From NCBI RefSeq assembly GCF_042684505.1, contig NZ_JBHULT010000011.1, forward strand, positions 42,923 through 106,922: a stretch of DNA of 64,000 nucleotides, given 5' to 3'. The stretch comes from Salinimicrobium flavum. GTDB taxonomy: Bacteria; Bacteroidota; Bacteroidia; Flavobacteriales; Flavobacteriaceae. A program made the position numbers and the translations under genes. Positions 8,683 to 16,732 of the stretch are shown piece by piece (position 1 is the stretch's first letter; each line of letters opens with the position of its first letter). The notes under the pieces are model-generated. The model ran no database searches. It was not told the DNA's origin and saw only the letters and a program-made list of their open reading frames with translations.

Positions 8683-9454
8683 CCTGTGCTTCTTTTATAA
8701 AAATTTCTGAATGAGCCAATCTCGTGAGCAGGAATTCTATGTAAGCCTCTTTGATCTCCTCAGGGGTTTCATCTGTTTCCCGCCAATACAGCCAGTCTTC
8801 GGGAATAGCGTTTACAATTTGTCTTAATTTTTCTTCGGAAAGTATCTTCCTGAATTCATCATCCATCTGTTGGAGTCTGCCCGCCTGCGGAAGTAAAACG
8901 TGATCTTTGATGAGACTGAAAGGGCTTTTTGCATGCTTCTCCCGATTGCTCCAGGAATGGTGGAAATAAAAAGCTGCGCCATGGTCTATGAGCCACAGTT
9001 CCCTGTTCCAAATGAGCATATTGGTGTTCCTGAAGGTTCGGTCAACGTTGGTGATATACGCATCCAGCCACACGATCTTCGATGCTGAATCTTCATCTAC
9101 TACAGTTACGGCAGGATCAAAAGTTATAGCACCCGATAAAAAATGGAGCCCTAAATTTAGCCCCTGGCTTCCCTGCAACAAATCCTGGATCTCTTCATCG
9201 GCCTCGGTTCTTCCAAAAGCCTCATCGAGATTGGCAAAAACCAGTTCAGGTACTTTTAAACCAAGTAATCTGGCGATCTCACCTCCCAGGAATTCTGCAA
9301 TTAAAGCTTTTACTCCATGTCCGGCTCCCCTAAATTTCAGAACATACTTAAAATCATCGTCGGCTTCAGCCAGGGCGGGTAAAGAGCCACCCTCCCGCAA
9401 CGGGGTGATGTATCGGGTAACGGTGACAGTCCTTAACTCGGGAAAATTACTCAT
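8660..9454 (-). CDS. HipA-like protein kinase
   Basis: Compact HipA-fold Ser/Thr kinase of 264 residues, lacking the N-subdomain-1 of classical HipA (about 440 residues). The nucleotide-binding lysine is K40 in YVLKFRG; the catalytic loop is NVDR at 136-139, followed by N143 and N145; the metal-binding Asp is D157 in LIDHG. All key residues are present, so it is probably active. Classical HipA phosphorylates tRNA synthetases and is blocked by HipB; no HipB-like HTH gene is here, only the overlapping DUF3037 gene. Whether the pair is a toxin-antitoxin module is not known from sequence. Confidence 0.85.
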   Translation of the reverse strand: MSNFPELRTVTVTRYITPLREGGSLPALAEADDDFKYVLKFRGAGHGVKALIAEFLGGEIARLLGLKVPELVFANLDEAFGRTEADEEIQDLLQGSQGLNLGLHFLSGAITFDPAVTVVDEDSASKIVWLDAYITNVDRTFRNTNMLIWNRELWLIDHGAAFYFHHSWSNREKHAKSPFSLIKDHVLLPQAGRLQQMDDEFRKILSEEKLRQIVNAIPEDWLYWRETDETPEEIKEAYIEFLLTRLAHSEIFIKEAQDARQKLI

Positions 9455-9524
9455 TAGCAGGGTGTTCCTTTATGGTCAAAAGATTCTCAGGCAAAATTAT
9501 AATTAATTTTATTACCGAAACCTA

Positions 9525-10142
9525 TCATATTTCGATGGCTTTAAGCTTCGCTTCATAAGGAAAAGCAAAATCCTCTATACTTCTTCCTTCCAGCCACCCC
9601 CGGTGATCACTGCTTTTTAACATCACCGGCATTCTTTTCTTATTATTGTGGATTCGGCTCATCAATTCATTGGCTTCTGTAGTAAGTATGCTATATGAGG
9701 TGAGAGGTTCCCCCGATTGCGGATCCTTCCAGGTAGAATATATTCCGGCAAAAGCAAAAATATCAGATTCTGCCGAGGTTATGAGAAATTTCTGTTTTCG
9801 CTTCCCCTTCTCATCCAGCCACTGCCATTCATAATATCCATCAGCAATGACCAGGCATCGATTGTTAACAGCATCCCGGAAAGCGGGTTTTTCAGTCAGG
9901 GTTTCAATCTTGGCATTAAGTGTACTCTTTTTGATATGATCATTCTTTGCCCAAAAAGGAATGAGACCCCAATGCAAGAAAAGGATCTCCCCCGGGGAGT
10001 GATCGGCAATAACAGGGGTTCCCGAAAAATCGAAGCCATTGATCTCCTCCTGGGGGACATAAAGCTCAGGTTCTGTGAAACTGGCCTCAAAGGTCTTTTC
10101 AATATCTTCTATCCTGGAATTGAGTTTGGTGCGGTAACACAT
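9525..10142 (-). CDS. SOS response-associated peptidase (HMCES/YedK family)
   Basis: SRAP-domain protein of 205 residues that forms a thiazolidine crosslink to abasic sites in single-stranded DNA. Cys2, exposed after Met removal, is the crosslinking residue. The conserved Asn lies in STLNAKIET (near 74), the Glu is in ADGYYEWQW (near 105), and the His is in the SRIHNNKKRMPVML segment. In YedK the His is followed closely by RMP; here three extra residues intervene, a small variation. It is monocistronic, with no LexA-type box that I can recognise upstream. Confidence 0.92.
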   Translation of the reverse strand: MCYRTKLNSRIEDIEKTFEASFTEPELYVPQEEINGFDFSGTPVIADHSPGEILFLHWGLIPFWAKNDHIKKSTLNAKIETLTEKPAFRDAVNNRCLVIADGYYEWQWLDEKGKRKQKFLITSAESDIFAFAGIYSTWKDPQSGEPLTSYSILTTEANELMSRIHNNKKRMPVMLKSSDHRGWLEGRSIEDFAFPYEAKLKAIEI

Positions 10143-10202
10143 GTTTCAATTTTTATCTCAAATTAATGCTTTTACATAAACTTTGAAGATTCCGGGTTAA
10201 TA

Positions 10203-10237
10203 TAAAAAACAATTCCCGAAGGTTTGCTCCGGGAATT
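10203..10237 (-). terminator. Rho-independent terminator after the arsenite methyltransferase gene
   Basis: AATTCCCG (10211-10218) pairs with CGGGAATT (10230-10237). On the minus strand it is followed by a run of six T residues, about 20 bases past the stop codon at 10258. Confidence 0.75.
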
Positions 10238-10257
10238 TATTTATTGGGCATGCTGGA

Positions 10258-11142
10258 TCAACAACAACCTGAACCCGGGGCACAGCTATTTGCCTGCGGC
10301 TTCTCCAGGATTTCAAGAGGTTTCTCAGATGTACTTCCGGGTTTCTGAGCAAATACCGTAACACTGAAAATTCCGGTCTTGCCCGATTTAAATTCGGTGA
10401 TCTCTTCCGTAGAAAGATATTTTTCAAGGATATTATCGGGGATTACGATAGGCTTCTCTTTTTGAAGGGAGATATTTTTAAAACCTGCCGTATTGATCGC
10501 ATTAAGATATTCTTCTTTTTGGATCGCTCCTGAAACACACCCGGCATACATTTCTGCATCTTCCTGCAAGGCTTTTGGTAATTGCCCTAACAGTACAATA
10601 TCTGAAATACTGAAATGTCCACCCGGCTTCAGTACCCTGAAGATCTCTTTGATCACCTGCGGTTTATCGGGGACCAGGTTCAGTACACAGTTGCTCACTA
10701 CTACATCTGCAACATTATCTCCTACCGGCATGTCATCTATATCTCCTTCCCTGAATTCAACATTGTTGAATCCCAGCTTATCTGCATTCATCCTGGCTTT
10801 TTTGACCATGGCAGGAGTGAAGTCGATCCCTATTACCTTACCGGTTTCTCCTGTTTCATGACGGGCAATGAAACAGTCATTTCCGGCCCCCGAACCCAGG
10901 TCGATCACGGTGTCACCTTTCTTTATTTTAGCAAATTGGGTGGGAAGACCACAACCCAGGCCAAGATCAGCCTCTTGTGCATACCCCTGAAGGTTGGAAT
11001 AATCGTCAATCATCATATTATACACTTTGGAAGAAGCATCGCCTGTACCACAACAGGAAGACTGGCCAGGGGCCTTATCCTGCAATGCGATCTCACTATA
11101 TTTCTCCCTCACCAGAGCTTTAAGTTTTTCTGAATTTTTCAT
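10258..11142 (-). CDS. arsM: Arsenite S-adenosylmethyltransferase
   Basis: SAM-dependent methyltransferase of 294 residues that methylates As(III). SAM motif I is VIDLGSGAGND (about 79-89). The arsenic-binding cysteines expected of ArsM are visible at C64 (LGLGCGLP), C152 (SNCVLNL) and C202 (YAGCVSG), with further pairs at C30-C31 and in the C-terminal tail (SCAPGSGCC). No arsR, arsB or acr3 gene lies nearby, so it stands alone. It sits between an SRAP protein and the stress island, without a visible metal-responsive operator. Confidence 0.9.
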   Translation of the reverse strand: MKNSEKLKALVREKYSEIALQDKAPGQSSCCGTGDASSKVYNMMIDDYSNLQGYAQEADLGLGCGLPTQFAKIKKGDTVIDLGSGAGNDCFIARHETGETGKVIGIDFTPAMVKKARMNADKLGFNNVEFREGDIDDMPVGDNVADVVVSNCVLNLVPDKPQVIKEIFRVLKPGGHFSISDIVLLGQLPKALQEDAEMYAGCVSGAIQKEEYLNAINTAGFKNISLQKEKPIVIPDNILEKYLSTEEITEFKSGKTGIFSVTVFAQKPGSTSEKPLEILEKPQANSCAPGSGCC

Positions 11143-11274
11143 AATTATATTTTATTTAGATTCTCCAGCTTTCGTAAGTATGCTTTATTAATTTCTTCTT
11201 ACTAACTATATTGCAATATTACGATGTTTAATTGATTTCCGGAAAATTTTATAATGAAAAAACATATCAGGATT

Positions 11275-11308
11275 AAAAAAAAACCTGCATACCATAAAGA
11301 TATGCAGG
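11275..11308 (-). terminator. Rho-independent terminator after the coiled-coil gene pair
   Basis: CCTGCATA (11284-11291) pairs with TATGCAGG (11301-11308). On the minus strand the stem is followed by nine T residues (11275-11283). It lies about 50 bases past the stop of the 147-residue gene. Confidence 0.85.
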
Positions 11309-11356
11309 TAACTAAAACTCTCTGTGTGCTATGAAGAATTCTAGGTTAGATTTTTG

Positions 11357-11800
11357 TCAGGTTAGTAAGCGTTTCTGCTTTTGCTGTTTCAGTGCTTGTG
11401 TCACAGCTGAAAACATATCTTTTTTCAATTTTTTATAGGTCTTGAGATAGTTATTAACGGCTTTCATAATGTCTTTATGCTCCCCGCGGTAAATACGACC
11501 TTCCTTAGGTTCGTCAACGTTATCGATCAAACGTTCAAGTCTGTTGGAATGGGATTTCACCTGCTGCTGCAAATTATTTAATTCCTCTCTGGAGTCTGAA
11601 AGTTCTTCAATTAGTTCTTTAATACGGGTGAACAGATGAGATTCGATAATGGGTATAGTGTATTCTCTGAGCATATCTTCAAAAAAACGTTGTTCATCCT
11701 GAACAAAATTCAATTCTGAATTCCATTGCTGGGATGAAAAATGCATCTCATCCGGGGTTTTCCACTCGATATATCTAAAAGTGGGTGTTTTTGCTTTCAT
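11357..11800 (-). CDS. Uncharacterised coiled-coil stress-island protein (paralogue A)
   Basis: I do not recognise a named family. The 147 residues are mostly helical and charged, with an N-terminal W-x3-L-x-F-x3-E-x2-F pattern (WNSELNFVQDEQRFF), a central heptad-like region (about 60-95), and a basic C-terminal helix (YLKTYKKLKKDMF). The same plan is seen in the adjacent 143-residue protein and in the 145-residue protein at 25149-25586. No signal peptide is present. It is the second gene of a two-gene unit, 19 bases after the first, under an FNR-like operator at 12305. Confidence 0.75.
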   Translation of the reverse strand: MKAKTPTFRYIEWKTPDEMHFSSQQWNSELNFVQDEQRFFEDMLREYTIPIIESHLFTRIKELIEELSDSREELNNLQQQVKSHSNRLERLIDNVDEPKEGRIYRGEHKDIMKAVNNYLKTYKKLKKDMFSAVTQALKQQKQKRLLT

Positions 11801-11819
11801 TGTACATGATCTTTAAAGT

Positions 11820-12251
11820 TCAATATTCTTTGCTGGTCTTTCTCAAAAGTCCCGATGTGTTTGAGAACACTTTTAGTTTAAAAGTTTTAAATCTATCTAT
11901 GAAATCAAGCACCCGCCGTTCAAGCTTAAAATGCTCATCGTGGTAAAAGATCTCACAGCTAATATCCTCACACTCCAGCATACCTTCAATATCATAATGA
12001 TGATTGTGCACCTCCAGAGAAAGGTCCTGGTAATCTGACCTTAGGTTTTCAAGTTCTGAAGAATAGAGCTGTAGTTTTTCATACATGTTGAGGGAATTCT
12101 TTTGAAAGATATCTGCACTAAGGTACTGGTCGATAAAATGGGCTTCTTCAGCAGCATATGATAACAGGTCCTTCCAGGAATCATTCTGCTTTAAAAGCTC
12201 ATCAATTTCCTTTTCATTTCCGGTAAACCTCCTTGTGACCGACCTTGGCAT
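11820..12251 (-). CDS. Uncharacterised coiled-coil stress-island protein (paralogue B)
   Basis: Unrecognised 143-residue helical protein related in layout to its neighbour: W-x3-L-x-Y-x3-E-x2-F near the N-terminus (WKDLLSYAAEEAHFIDQYL), a central YEKLQLYSSELENLRSDYQ helix, and a C-terminal FIDRFKTFKLKVF helix. The conserved FhxxFKxxKxxVF-type ending is shared with the copy at 25149-25586. It is the first gene of its unit; the predicted transcription start (about 12266) lies only about 15 bases before the start codon. A role in stress survival is inferred from context alone. Confidence 0.75.
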   Translation of the reverse strand: MPRSVTRRFTGNEKEIDELLKQNDSWKDLLSYAAEEAHFIDQYLSADIFQKNSLNMYEKLQLYSSELENLRSDYQDLSLEVHNHHYDIEGMLECEDISCEIFYHDEHFKLERRVLDFIDRFKTFKLKVFSNTSGLLRKTSKEY

Positions 12252-12272
12252 AACATGCTGTTTTTGATTGTA

Positions 12273-12316
12273 TTAAGATAAGAAATTTTCAGGTTGAAAG
12301 GAAATGATATATGTCA
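12273..12316 (-). promoter_or_regulatory. Operator O1 and -7 box for the coiled-coil gene pair
   Basis: The palindrome TGA-TATATG-TCA (12305-12316) lies 34 bp, centre to centre, from the minus-strand -7 box TATCTTAA (12273-12280). This puts the site near -41, the class II activator position. The spacing is the same as at the other stress-island promoters. Confidence 0.6.
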
Positions 12317-12417
12317 AATTAATGAAATTAATTCAATTAATATTCTTCAGGAATTAACATAATTTCCAATCTGAAAAATAATTTTTCATCACTTGTTTTT
12401 TGAATATTAAAATAGCA

Positions 12418-12425
12418 TACATTTG
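12418..12425 (+). promoter_or_regulatory. -7 box for the small lipoprotein gene
   Basis: TACATTTG matches TAnnTTTG exactly and lies 30 bases before the ATG at 12455. A TTG at 12393-12395, 22 bases upstream, could be the -33 element, so this promoter looks constitutive and not activator-dependent. Confidence 0.6.
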
Positions 12426-12454
12426 GCGCCTCAAACAATTAATAATTGACTAAA

Positions 12455-12682
12455 ATGAAAAAATCATTTTTGACTTTTGCTGTTATCGCATTAGTACTAA
12501 GTTTCACTTCTTGTAAAGAAACTCCTGCTGAATCTACCGAAGAAACTTCTGTAGAGGTAATGGAGACTCCTGCTGAAACTACAATTGAAGAAGTTGAAAC
12601 TCCTGCTGAAGAAATGGTAGATACCACGAACAACGGCGGTACAGTAGTAGAAGAAAACATCAATACTACTTCTGTAGAATAA
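12455..12682 (+). CDS. Small Glu/Thr-rich lipoprotein
   Basis: A 75-residue lipoprotein of unknown function. A Lys-rich start and hydrophobic stretch end at a lipobox (LSFTSC), and the mature part is acidic and low in complexity, with three copies of an ETPAE-like unit (KETPAES, METPAETT, VETPAEEM). I chose the ATG at 12455 over an in-frame TTG at 12446 because it gives the standard signal peptide MKKSFLTFAVIAL. Such short acidic lipoproteins are common in Flavobacteriia. It is monocistronic with its own promoter and terminator. Confidence 0.75.
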   Translation: MKKSFLTFAVIALVLSFTSCKETPAESTEETSVEVMETPAETTIEEVETPAEEMVDTTNNGGTVVEENINTTSVE

Positions 12683-12725
12683 TTAAAAAATCTGCAGTTA
12701 GGGTACTGTGTACCTTTTTGGAAAG

Positions 12726-12752
12726 TCCGTAGCTTCGTCTACGGATTTTTTT
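12726..12752 (+). terminator. Rho-independent terminator after the small lipoprotein gene
   Basis: TCCGTAG pairs with CTACGGA around a CTTCGT loop, followed by eight T residues. It ends at the stop codon of the convergent metallo-beta-lactamase gene. Confidence 0.85.
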
Positions 12753-14131
12753 TACCCGTCTCCCAGGGGTATCTCATAAGTTTCACCCAGCCATGGCAGA
12801 TGAACAGGGTAATTAAAGACATCTTTGATCTTTAACCTTAGCACGTCCCGGGCCATATTTTCTCCATGTATCAGGAATACTTTCTCCGGAATGTTTTTGA
12901 TCCCGCTCATCCAATCCAGCAAACCTTTTTGATCTGCATGGGCAGAAAGGCTATTCAGGATCATGATATTTGCCTTAACTTCGCAGTATTTCCCGAAGAT
13001 CTTGATCTCGTTAGCGCCTTCCAGTAATAGTCTTCCCCGGGTTCCTTCAGCCTGATAACCGGCCAGAAGAACTGTCGTTTCCGGTTTGTCCAGATAATAC
13101 CTCAGGTAGGTAAGAACCCTGCCACCAGTGACCATTCCGCTACCGGCGATAACCGCCTTGGGCCTGTTGTCATCAACGGTTTTCCAGGTATCCTTGTAGG
13201 AGGTTATTATATTAAAGAATTGTTGCATTGCCCTCAGTTCAGTAGGTGGTATCCTGTGCCAGCCTGGGAACTGTTCAAAAACCCCAAATACTTCATTACC
13301 CATAGGACTATCTATAAAGACGGGTAAAGGCGGTATTTTATTATGTTCGTAAAGTCTCCATATTCTGTACATGAGCGTCTGCAATCTTTCCACAGCAAAA
13401 GAGGGAATTATAAGAGTACCTTTTTTCTGAAGGGTCTCCATAATGGTATTGGCAAGAATGCTATCTGCATCTTCGTCGGGATGAAGCCGGTCACCGTAAG
13501 TGCTTTCCAGAAACAGGTAATCTGCCCATTCGGGAGTTTGAGGAGGTTCAAGAAGCAAATCTTCCTTCCTTCCTATATCTCCTGAGAAGACCAGGATCTT
13601 TCCGAAGATATCAAGTTCGATAAAAGTTGCACCCAAAATATGACCATTCTTCCGGAACCTGTACCTGATGTTTTTAGAAAGTTCATACCATTGGTCCACA
13701 TCTGCCGGTCTTAACATTTCCATGGTTCTTTCTACATCTTCGACTGTATATAAGGGCTCTGCAGGTTCATGAATAGTGAATTCTTCTTTATTGGCTCTTT
13801 CCGCGTCTTCTTCCTGGATTTTGGCACTATCTCTCATGATGATTCCTGCAATGGCAAGGGTAGGAGATGTACCTGTTATAGTGCCTTTGAAGCCATGGGC
13901 TACCAGGCGTGGTAAATAGCCTGAATGGTCGAGGTGGCCGTGTGTGAGCAAAACCATATCAATATCAGTAGGTGGGAAACCGAATTTTTCCCAATTCAGA
14001 ACGCGCAATTCCTTAAGTCCCTGAAAAAGTCCGCAGTCTACCAGGATGTTCATTTCCGGGGTTTCCAGCAGGAATTTAGATCCGGTAACGCTGCCCGCAG
14101 CACCCAGGAAATGTACTTTGATCGTTTTCAT
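12752..14131 (-). CDS. MBL-fold beta-CASP ribonuclease-like protein
   Basis: Metallo-beta-lactamase/beta-CASP protein of 459 residues, related to archaeal and bacterial CPSF-like RNases. It begins VHFLGAAGSVTGS; the metal-binding motif is THGHLDHSG (about 63-71). The beta-CASP motifs SFAVERLQ and SGMVTGGR follow, and LSAHADQKGL near the C-terminus carries the last metal-binding His. RNA cleavage is the known activity of the family. It is the last gene of the Usp-Usp-Usp-nuclease-MBL unit, starting nine bases after the ATP-cone protein, so it is probably made under the same stress signal. Confidence 0.9.
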   Translation of the reverse strand: MKTIKVHFLGAAGSVTGSKFLLETPEMNILVDCGLFQGLKELRVLNWEKFGFPPTDIDMVLLTHGHLDHSGYLPRLVAHGFKGTITGTSPTLAIAGIIMRDSAKIQEEDAERANKEEFTIHEPAEPLYTVEDVERTMEMLRPADVDQWYELSKNIRYRFRKNGHILGATFIELDIFGKILVFSGDIGRKEDLLLEPPQTPEWADYLFLESTYGDRLHPDEDADSILANTIMETLQKKGTLIIPSFAVERLQTLMYRIWRLYEHNKIPPLPVFIDSPMGNEVFGVFEQFPGWHRIPPTELRAMQQFFNIITSYKDTWKTVDDNRPKAVIAGSGMVTGGRVLTYLRYYLDKPETTVLLAGYQAEGTRGRLLLEGANEIKIFGKYCEVKANIMILNSLSAHADQKGLLDWMSGIKNIPEKVFLIHGENMARDVLRLKIKDVFNYPVHLPWLGETYEIPLGDG

Positions 14132-14140
14132 ACCTACTCT

Positions 14141-14983
14141 TTAAGATTTACAAAGTTTTTCCATTTCAGTAAGGATCTTTTTCTTCCGGATATCTGAAAC
14201 TCCCAGATGATCAAGATAGAATTTATCATTGATCAATTCCCGGCACAGCACCACATCCCGACTTAACAGGAACTGTTTTTCCCGCGCACTCAACAAGGTA
14301 GAAACTGTAATAGGGTATAACCCGGTCCTGTCTATCCTTTCCTTAAGGCTGTTACCTTTTGGAGAATCCCAGCTTAGCAGGTGGAGGTTTACACACTTTC
14401 CATACTTCGTTGCATCTGCCGTAAAACGTGTGTTGGTGACTACCCAGCCTTCGTTAAAGAATTCTTCAGGGTCCTTCTTTGCTTTAAAATAATTTTCAAT
14501 ATCCCTAAAACGGGAATGAATATATAATGGGATTTTTACATCGCAATATCTCCCGTGGTCTCCATGAAATTTACATTCAATGAATAATTTTTTATTTTGA
14601 ATGGTAGCTATGACATCTATCTCATGAGGCACACAAATTCCCTGCACGATCTTGCCTACTTCGACATTATACCCGCTGTTTTCCAGGATGGCGGCCACAA
14701 AACGTTCAAAAGGATAACCCGTGGGGCCCAATTCATAAATGGCATTTTTGAGCTTATAACGGGAGGCAAACAGGGAATCTTTTTTTCTGAGTAGTTTAAA
14801 AGCCCTGTTATAGATCTCTTTTGTAGTGATCCCTTCATAAAGTTCAGACTTAATTACCGAAAGGATTTTCCTTATATCAGCCTCATCAGCACCCGATTTT
14901 CTAAGGGAATTTGCTACTTTATTGCTGGAAAACCTGGCTTTTTCCCCCGAAGCTGTTGTAATTATAAGGTCAGAAATATTCAT
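14141..14983 (-). CDS. ATP-cone domain fused to an Mrr-like nuclease domain
   Basis: A 280-residue protein with two recognisable parts. Residues 1-90 match an ATP-cone, the nucleotide-sensing domain of ribonucleotide reductases and NrdR (ITTASGEKARFSSNKVANSLRKSGA, ITTKEIYNRAFKLLRK). Residues about 90-180 look like an Mrr/PD-(D/E)xK nuclease: PFERFVAAILENSGYNV, then E121-I-D123 and E136-C-K138, the expected catalytic set. No methyltransferase is nearby, so it is not a classical restriction system. It lies 24 bases after a Usp gene and nine before the MBL-RNase gene. A nuclease gated by ATP/dATP level is inference. Confidence 0.85.
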   Translation of the reverse strand: MNISDLIITTASGEKARFSSNKVANSLRKSGADEADIRKILSVIKSELYEGITTKEIYNRAFKLLRKKDSLFASRYKLKNAIYELGPTGYPFERFVAAILENSGYNVEVGKIVQGICVPHEIDVIATIQNKKLFIECKFHGDHGRYCDVKIPLYIHSRFRDIENYFKAKKDPEEFFNEGWVVTNTRFTADATKYGKCVNLHLLSWDSPKGNSLKERIDRTGLYPITVSTLLSAREKQFLLSRDVVLCRELINDKFYLDHLGVSDIRKKKILTEMEKLCKS

Positions 14984-15007
14984 TAAGATATAAGATTGAT
15001 GAGAGGA

Positions 15008-15856
15008 TCAAGGTTGGTGCAATACCAGCACAGGAACTTTGGAATAATGAGCCAGGTTCTTGTATAACGGATCAAATAAAAGGTTTTCCAGGAAACTGTG
15101 TTTTTTATTGATAAAAGCGACCATTTCACTTTCCCGGCTTTCTGTAAAGGAATAAACGCCCAGAGGTATACTTAAATGTTCAAGGGTGTGAAACGAGTGG
15201 GCTACTTTCTCCTCTTTTAGGTGATTTCGCAGGGCTCTCCTGTTCTGTTTTTGTTTTTCATTGAGTCCTCCTTCTTCACAAATATGCAGGATACGTATGG
15301 GAGCCCAGAATTTCAGGGATAGTCTTATAAGAAACTTGAGATCTTTAGGAGTAAGTTCTGCTTTAAAACTGTTGGCCAGAACGATCTCTTTCAGTGCGTG
15401 AAATTTAACATGAGCCGGCACAGCCAAAAGAGGGCATCTCCTAATCTCTTCCATTAAGTTTATGGTATTACTCCCGTAAACAACTTCTGTGTTACCAGTA
15501 TGACCTTGAGTACCAATAATGATCAGTTCAATATTTTTTTTTCTTAGCTGTTCTTTTACTGCTGTTGTAAGAGATTTATTGGCTGCTTCAAACTCAAAGT
15601 TGTGATGACAATTTTCCGGGGATTCCTTCAGTTTTTCTACTTTTTTTTTCAATCTTGTTTCTACCTTCTTTTGCCCTTCCAGCAATGCTTCCTCTCCGGG
15701 TATGGGGGTTAATTTGCTTTCCTCGTCATAGCCGTCTACCCTGTAAGCATGTAATAAAATAAACGTGCAGACCTCTTTATGATATAATTGAAGTGCATAA
15801 TTTATTGCATTTTCAGCATTTTTGGAGAAATCTGTGGGAAGAAGGATCCTTTTCAT
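15008..15856 (-). CDS. Universal stress protein, tandem UspA domains
   Basis: A 282-residue protein made of two UspA domains. The N-terminal domain begins KRILLPTDFSKNAENAINYA and ends with the ATP-binding motif GTQGHTGNTEVVYGSNT (G-x2-G-x9-G-S form). The second domain is more divergent and lacks this motif, ending in KVPVLVLHQP. Tandem Usp proteins of this kind are usually cytoplasmic nucleotide-binding stress-survival factors. Its start overlaps the previous Usp gene stop (ATGA-type overlap at 15853-15856), which indicates translational coupling. Confidence 0.92.
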   Translation of the reverse strand: MKRILLPTDFSKNAENAINYALQLYHKEVCTFILLHAYRVDGYDEESKLTPIPGEEALLEGQKKVETRLKKKVEKLKESPENCHHNFEFEAANKSLTTAVKEQLRKKNIELIIIGTQGHTGNTEVVYGSNTINLMEEIRRCPLLAVPAHVKFHALKEIVLANSFKAELTPKDLKFLIRLSLKFWAPIRILHICEEGGLNEKQKQNRRALRNHLKEEKVAHSFHTLEHLSIPLGVYSFTESRESEMVAFINKKHSFLENLLFDPLYKNLAHYSKVPVLVLHQP

Positions 15857-16704
15857 AACTGCCTTTTTTTACCTGAAGGGATGACCAGAAAAGGTACCTT
15901 GACATGGAAACCAATTTCATTCACCACCGGCCTGAAAAGTAAATTCTCAAAAAATGAATGTTTATTGTTGATCATCACCAACATATCTATCTCATTTTCC
16001 TCCTGAAAGTCATAAATGGCCTGAGGAACGCTTTTATCTGCAATACTGTAAAAATGATGACCGTTGTTCTTAAAAATTTTGCCCAGGGCTTTTTTCCTCT
16101 TTTCCTGCTCCTCGGTAAGGGCGGGTCCAAAATATACATGAAGGATATGGACGTTTGACTGGTAGGTGACCGCGAGCTCTTGGAGGACCTCCAGAAGCTC
16201 AGGTAGGTCTGCTTCATAATCTGTTGGCAGAAGGATCTCCTTAGGGGGTCGAAATTCATAATGGGAGGGAATGGCCAGCAAAGGGCATTTGGTTTTTTTT
16301 ATGGCATGAATGGTATGGGTTCCAAAAAGGATCTCTTCTGCCCCGGTAGCTCCCTTGGTACCCATTACCACAAGGTCGATCTTCTTTTCTGCTACCTGTT
16401 CTTTTATCTCATCGCTAAGCATATTAAAAGAGGAGATTTTCTTGAATTGGTGCCTTTCATTAGGAAAATTCTTTTTTAGCTTTCTTAAAACCCGGTTTAA
16501 TCCTTTTATTGAGTTGTTCTTATAGATCTCGGTAAGGGTTGGCTGGGTAGCACTGTATACCAGGTATTCATTGTCATACAGAATAGGGGTATAGGTGTTC
16601 AAAAGGTAAAAGGTGCATTCTTCCCCAGTAAAGAGTTGTACCGCATATTTTGCTGCATTATAGGCGTTTTCAGAAAAATCTGTGGGTAGTAAAATGTTTT
16701 TCAT
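15853..16704 (-). CDS. Universal stress protein, tandem UspA domains
   Basis: A 283-residue two-domain Usp. The first domain begins KNILLPTDFSENAYNAAKYA and carries the nucleotide-binding motif GTKGATGAEEILFGTHT. The second domain starts near KEILLPTDYEADL and lacks a clear motif, ending KVPFLVIPSG. It is the second of three Usp genes in one unit, 28 bases after the first, and overlaps the next by four bases. Confidence 0.92.
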   Translation of the reverse strand: MKNILLPTDFSENAYNAAKYAVQLFTGEECTFYLLNTYTPILYDNEYLVYSATQPTLTEIYKNNSIKGLNRVLRKLKKNFPNERHQFKKISSFNMLSDEIKEQVAEKKIDLVVMGTKGATGAEEILFGTHTIHAIKKTKCPLLAIPSHYEFRPPKEILLPTDYEADLPELLEVLQELAVTYQSNVHILHVYFGPALTEEQEKRKKALGKIFKNNGHHFYSIADKSVPQAIYDFQEENEIDMLVMINNKHSFFENLLFRPVVNEIGFHVKVPFLVIPSGKKRQL

Positions 16705-16732
16705 GGCCTTGCTGTTTTGGGTTGAACTATGG

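Noticed and set aside
14141..14983. Classical restriction-modification system
   Set aside because: The Mrr-like nuclease has no methyltransferase or specificity gene nearby and sits inside a Usp operon, so a restriction role is not supported.
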